From: a virus
Strand: one strand, 5' to 3'
IMG/VR virus record: IMGVR_UViG_3300025133_000204
Location: 1 to 45,765 of that record
Length of the DNA stretch: 45,765 nucleotides
A model generated the notes under the pieces. That model saw only the letters and a program-made list of their open reading frames with translations. It was not told where the DNA came from and did not search any database. This document shows positions 42,533 through 45,765 of the stretch, piece by piece (within the stretch, counting starts at the first letter, position 1; every line of letters starts with the position of its first letter). The translations under genes and the position numbers were made by a program.

Positions 42533-42591
42533 GAGAAAAGAAGGTGAAACTTACAAAAACAAAACTTCAACAAATTATTAAAGAGGAATTT
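42530..42591 (+). repeat. Leader cassette, copy 2 (stop + ribosome site + 16-codon leader)
   Basis: From the stop TAG of the upstream gene, TAGGAGAAAA leads to GTG at 42544 and codons for MKLTKTKLQQIIKEEF. It is the partner of the copy at 42147. The upstream stop and Shine-Dalgarno are part of the duplicated unit, with three extra bases before the start. Confidence 0.75.
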
Positions 42592-43083
42592 GAAAAGGTC
42601 ATTTACGAAGGTGGGGAGTTTCCTCACGATTTGTGGAAAGAATATGGAGTGCTAAAAAACAGGGCTCCTCTTTTTGCCCTTATGGATGAATTGGGCGAGA
42701 GGTTTGAAGACCTATTGCAACTTAAACAGGCTTATCAGCAAGCCTCCGATTCTGAAGGCGAAGTAGAAGATGAAGATGGTGTTATGCAGAGTGTCTCATA
42801 TGTTGAAGGATCCAAAATAGTTTCTCAAGCGGAAAGTTTGTTGAATGACCTGGGAATTAAATTCGCCAGAAATATTGCGAATCGTTTATTAAAGGGTCAC
42901 GGCCACTATTATTTTCGCGATGACCCAAACGTAATGAAAGCACGCTATGAAGAATTGAAGGGTCAATTTAAGACTAAACCTGAAGACAATTTAGAGGGTG
43001 GTAATTATATAACTACTATTACACACACTCCATCTGGCACTTCAACCAGCGAAGAAAGCGGGATGGCAAAATACGGTTCTTAA
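42544..43083 (+). CDS. Second protein with duplicated MKxTKxKLQxxIKEE leader, unknown function
   Basis: This is a 179-residue protein. Residues 1-16 (MKLTKTKLQQIIKEEF) match the leader of the preceding protein at 11 of 16 positions. The rest is different: a helical acidic domain (FALMDELGERFEDLLQLKQAY), an acidic loop (SEGEVEDEDG), a basic/aromatic patch (RLLKGHGHYYFRDDP) and a Ser/Thr/Gly-rich tail (TPSGTSTSEESGMAKYGS). GTG at 42544 is chosen for its ribosome site and the leader match. No enzymatic motif is visible. The stop is followed within ten bases by the promoter of the Mre11-Rad50 gene, so this gene probably ends the upstream transcription unit. Confidence 0.6.
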   Translation: MKLTKTKLQQIIKEEFEKVIYEGGEFPHDLWKEYGVLKNRAPLFALMDELGERFEDLLQLKQAYQQASDSEGEVEDEDGVMQSVSYVEGSKIVSQAESLLNDLGIKFARNIANRLLKGHGHYYFRDDPNVMKARYEELKGQFKTKPEDNLEGGNYITTITHTPSGTSTSEESGMAKYGS

Positions 43084-43092
43084 TTTTTTCTC

Positions 43093-43120
43093 TTGACTTA
43101 TCTGGTCAATGTGATATAAT
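43093..43120 (+). promoter_or_regulatory. Strong sigma70-type promoter with extended -10
   Basis: TTGACT (43093-43098) and TATAAT (43115-43120) are separated by 16 bases, and TG stands one base before the -10 (TGA-TATAAT), an extended -10 element. This is close to the bacterial housekeeping consensus and suits early or middle transcription by unmodified host polymerase. The expected transcript start is about 43126-43128, within a few bases of the ATG at 43129. Confidence 0.75.
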
Positions 43121-43128
43121 AACATTAG

Positions 43129-45765
43129 ATGAAATTTGCCCACATCGCGGACACCCACATACGCAATCTTAAATACCACACAGAATATCAAACAATTTTT
43201 AATAAAATCTATGACGATCTTAAAAAAGAGCAAGTAGATTGTATTGTTCACTGTGGAGACATTTGCCACACAAAGACACAAATCTCGCCAGAGTATGTGG
43301 AAATGACCTCAAATTTTCTATCAAGTTTAGCCGACATAGCTCCGACTTACATTATTTTAGGAAATCACGATGGAAATCTCAGAAATGAAAATCGTCAAGA
43401 TTCAATCACTCCGATCATTGATGCGTTAAATCATAAAAATTTACACCTTCTAAAGAATTCTGGTGAAACAAAATTAAATGATAATTTTACATTAAATGTT
43501 CTTTCAGTCTTTGATGACACAAATTGGAAAAAACCAACCGATAAAAACAAGACAAACATCGCTCTCTATCACGGTTCTGTGAGTGGGTGTTTGACTGACA
43601 TTGGTTGGAAAATGGAACATGGCGAAAATGAAATTTCAATTTTTAAAGACTTCGATTATGCGATGCTTGGAGATATACATTTAGAAAATCAAATACTCGA
43701 CAAAGAAGGTCGCATCCGATACGCAGGTTCAACCATTCAACAAAACTTTGGAGAATCAACTTGTAAGGGTTTTTTGCTTTGGGACATCAAAGATAAAGAA
43801 AACTTTACTTGTAAACCATTTCTATACACAAGTCCAAAGCCATTTATCTCAGTGTCGTTAACAGCTGATGGGAAAATACCTGAACTCGAAATCCCGGAAG
43901 GTGCTCGTGTGCGATTGATGGTTGAAAATAGCTTGTCTGTGATAGCTCTCAAAAAAGCTGTCGATGTCGCAAAAAAGACATTTAAACCAGAGTCTATTTC
44001 TGTAATCAATAAAGCGACCTTCATAAACAATGTGGAATTTGAAGAAGGCTTTAAAAAAGAAAATTTAAGAGATCTTGTAGTCCAAGAAAAATTAATTCGT
44101 GAATACTTGGAAGATTATAGGATTAATAAAAATTTAGAAAAGCGGATCATGGAACTCAATAAAAAGTATAAACAGATTGTTGAAGAAACTGATGAAACAT
44201 ATCGTAATACAGACTTTGAAATTCTTGAACTCAAATGGGATAACCTGTTTAATTACGGAAAAGGCAATCGCATTAACTTCACGAATTTCACTGGAATTAC
44301 GGGGATTTTTGGGAAGAACTTTTCTGGCAAGTCAAGTATCGTTGATTCACTTTTGTTCACGATTTATAACTCAATTTCAAAGAATTCTCGCAAAAACATC
44401 AACATTATCAACAATGACAAGACCACAGGAATGGGTCGAGTAAGAATCAAGCGTGGAACCAAAATTTATACAATTACAAGGCGTATGGAAAAGTGGTTAA
44501 AAAAATTAAAAGGTAATGAAACTGTCGAAGCCCGAACAATTGTTGATTTTGAATGTTATGATCTTGTAAGCGAAAAAAACACTTCGTTAAATGGTGTGAC
44601 AAGAGCCGAAACAGATCGAAACATTGTTAAGTATTTCGGAACAATTGATGACTTCCTTTTAACATCAATGTCTTCTCAACTTGGATCTTTGGCTTTTATT
44701 AATGAAGGTTCAACAAAGAGGAAAGAAATTCTTGCAAAGTTTCTTGATCTTGAACTTTTTGATAAGAAATTTAAAAATGCAAAAGACGACGCAGCAGAAT
44801 TAAAGGCCAAGATTAAAATTTTAGAAAATGTTGACTATGATTCAGAACTGAAAAAACATAGAGATTTGCTCTTTGACAATGAGATAACAACTCTTAAGAG
44901 AAAAAATAAGTGTCAATTATTGAAAGATGAAATTGGAAAAAATCAAAAAGAAGTGATCGAGTTGGAAAATAAAATAAATTCAGCTCCAACTGAGATTATA
45001 AATATTGTCAATGTTCGCAAAGGAATCAGTGAAAACGAACAAAAATTATTAACTTATGAAAAAGAAATTGTAGAGCAAGAAGAAGATAACGAAAAAAATA
45101 AAAATAAAATTGAAAAAGCAAATGAATTTTTAAAGACTTTTGAACTTGAAGCTTTGACTCAAAAGAAAGCGCAAATTTCAGATATGGAAAAAGAGTTAGA
45201 AAATTTATTAGAAGAAATAAAATTCGATAACCTAGAACTACAGCGAAAAGAATCTCAAACGAAACTCTTGGATGTAGTCCCATGTGGTCCTGAGTTTTCT
45301 CATTGTAAATTTATTCGTCATGCCTATGAAGCAAAAGAATCAATCCCAACATTTCATCTTTCAATAGATAACAATAATAAAATTTTGGATTTGTTAAATG
45401 ATAAAATTTCAGATTTAGATTCAGAAAAGGTGGAAAGCGAGCTTGAAAAATTTAATCATCTTTTGCAACTAAAAAAAGAATTAGAAAACAAAACTCCTTC
45501 AAATGAACTTCTTGTCGAAAATTATAAATCAAAAAAATCAATTGTTGAATTAGAATTAATAAATTTGCAAAGAAAAGAAAAGATTTATGAAAAGAATAAA
45601 GAGGTTATTGAAGATTTAGAAGGAATTATAAAGGACAAAAACAAGGTCCAGTCTCAACTGATAAATTATAATAATGATCTTGAAGGGTGTGAAAGCGCTT
45701 TATTAGAACTTTATAAATCTCATGGATATCTTGAACAGAGAATTGAAAATTTAGAACAAAAGCAA
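43129..45765 (+). CDS. Single-chain Mre11-Rad50 (SbcD-SbcC / gp47-gp46) recombination protein, 3'-partial
   Basis: The frame is open for all 879 codons to the window end. Residues 1 to about 335 are an Mre11/SbcD-type nuclease: Asp8-Thr-His10, Gly43-Asp44, Gly-Asn79-His80-Asp81, His148 in YHGS, and Gly-Asp182-Ile-His184, plus the YAGSTIQQNFGE capping strand. After a helical linker (about 335-365) a Rad50/SbcC ATPase begins: LKWDNLFNYGKGNRI, Walker A GKNFSGKS (395-402) and a Q-loop-like SMSSQ near 515. From about 545 a long coiled coil runs to a hook-like Cys719-x6-Cys726 and then returns. Walker B and the signature motif must lie beyond the window. In T4, gp46/gp47 are separate genes processing DNA ends for recombination-dependent replication. 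The start is fixed by the family's MKFxHIADTH opening. No ribosome site is visible. Confidence 0.9.
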   Translation, partial: MKFAHIADTHIRNLKYHTEYQTIFNKIYDDLKKEQVDCIVHCGDICHTKTQISPEYVEMTSNFLSSLADIAPTYIILGNHDGNLRNENRQDSITPIIDALNHKNLHLLKNSGETKLNDNFTLNVLSVFDDTNWKKPTDKNKTNIALYHGSVSGCLTDIGWKMEHGENEISIFKDFDYAMLGDIHLENQILDKEGRIRYAGSTIQQNFGESTCKGFLLWDIKDKENFTCKPFLYTSPKPFISVSLTADGKIPELEIPEGARVRLMVENSLSVIALKKAVDVAKKTFKPESISVINKATFINNVEFEEGFKKENLRDLVVQEKLIREYLEDYRINKNLEKRIMELNKKYKQIVEETDETYRNTDFEILELKWDNLFNYGKGNRINFTNFTGITGIFGKNFSGKSSIVDSLLFTIYNSISKNSRKNINIINNDKTTGMGRVRIKRGTKIYTITRRMEKWLKKLKGNETVEARTIVDFECYDLVSEKNTSLNGVTRAETDRNIVKYFGTIDDFLLTSMSSQLGSLAFINEGSTKRKEILAKFLDLELFDKKFKNAKDDAAELKAKIKILENVDYDSELKKHRDLLFDNEITTLKRKNKCQLLKDEIGKNQKEVIELENKINSAPTEIINIVNVRKGISENEQKLLTYEKEIVEQEEDNEKNKNKIEKANEFLKTFELEALTQKKAQISDMEKELENLLEEIKFDNLELQRKESQTKLLDVVPCGPEFSHCKFIRHAYEAKESIPTFHLSIDNNNKILDLLNDKISDLDSEKVESELEKFNHLLQLKKELENKTPSNELLVENYKSKKSIVELELINLQRKEKIYEKNKEVIEDLEGIIKDKNKVQSQLINYNNDLEGCESALLELYKSHGYLEQRIENLEQKQ

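Noticed and set aside
43042-45283. Reverse-strand and alternative-frame ORFs over the Mre11-Rad50 gene
   Set aside because: The forward frame is continuous with full nuclease and ATPase motifs. The others have low-complexity translations.
1-45765. tRNA genes, CRISPR arrays, insertion sequences, integrase or retroelement
   Set aside because: Gaps are at most 84 bases, with no cloverleaf, regularly spaced repeats, transposase, recombinase or reverse-transcriptase motifs seen.

Overview
The window looks like part of the genome of a large, AT-rich, tailed virus with a contractile tail (T4-like myovirus, probably environmental or marine). All recognisable genes lie on the + strand, are packed with 1-25 base overlaps or very short gaps, and the longest non-coding stretch is only 84 bases. 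Diagnostic genes are a T4 gp55-like late sigma factor, baseplate wedge proteins of the gp25 and gp6 families, a RuvC-like resolvase, a small DnaG/gp61-like primase and an Mre11/Rad50 (gp47/gp46) recombination protein. The host cannot be named from this sequence. No tRNA, rRNA, CRISPR array, insertion sequence or integrase was seen.

Layout: (1) 3-1818, two sugar-nucleotide genes, a GDP-L-fucose synthase cut by the window edge and a GDP-mannose 4,6-dehydratase, which together make GDP-L-fucose. (2) 1815-3571, a run of small overlapping genes: a 64-residue protein, an FmdB-type zinc ribbon, a membrane-anchored protein, the gp55-like sigma factor and a helical 99-residue protein. (3) 3568-18817, tail and baseplate: a probable hub protein with a papain-like peptidoglycan hydrolase domain, a probable spike or hub structural protein, a giant 2983-residue protein, gp25, gp6 and a 526-residue virion protein. 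(4) 18833-40363, a second structural block: a giant 3309-residue protein with two LamG domains around a gpI/gp7-like baseplate segment, then seven probable virion proteins that include two paralogous pairs. (5) 40388-45765, a small alpha/beta protein, resolvase, primase, two small proteins sharing a duplicated N-terminal leader, and the Mre11-Rad50 protein, which runs off the window.

The strongest unusual observations are these. The Mre11-like nuclease and Rad50-like ATPase form one uninterrupted reading frame of at least 879 codons (43129 to the window end). A near-consensus extended -10 sigma70 promoter sits so close to its start codon that the mRNA may be leaderless. A 'stop codon + Shine-Dalgarno + 16-residue leader' cassette is duplicated in front of two otherwise different proteins; the leader contains an I-x-E motif like a T4 prohead-protease site. 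A perfect T4 late-promoter octamer stands just upstream of the 9.9-kb gene, which fits the presence of a gp55-like factor. Functional names for most structural proteins are inferred from position and visible motifs, not from database searches.
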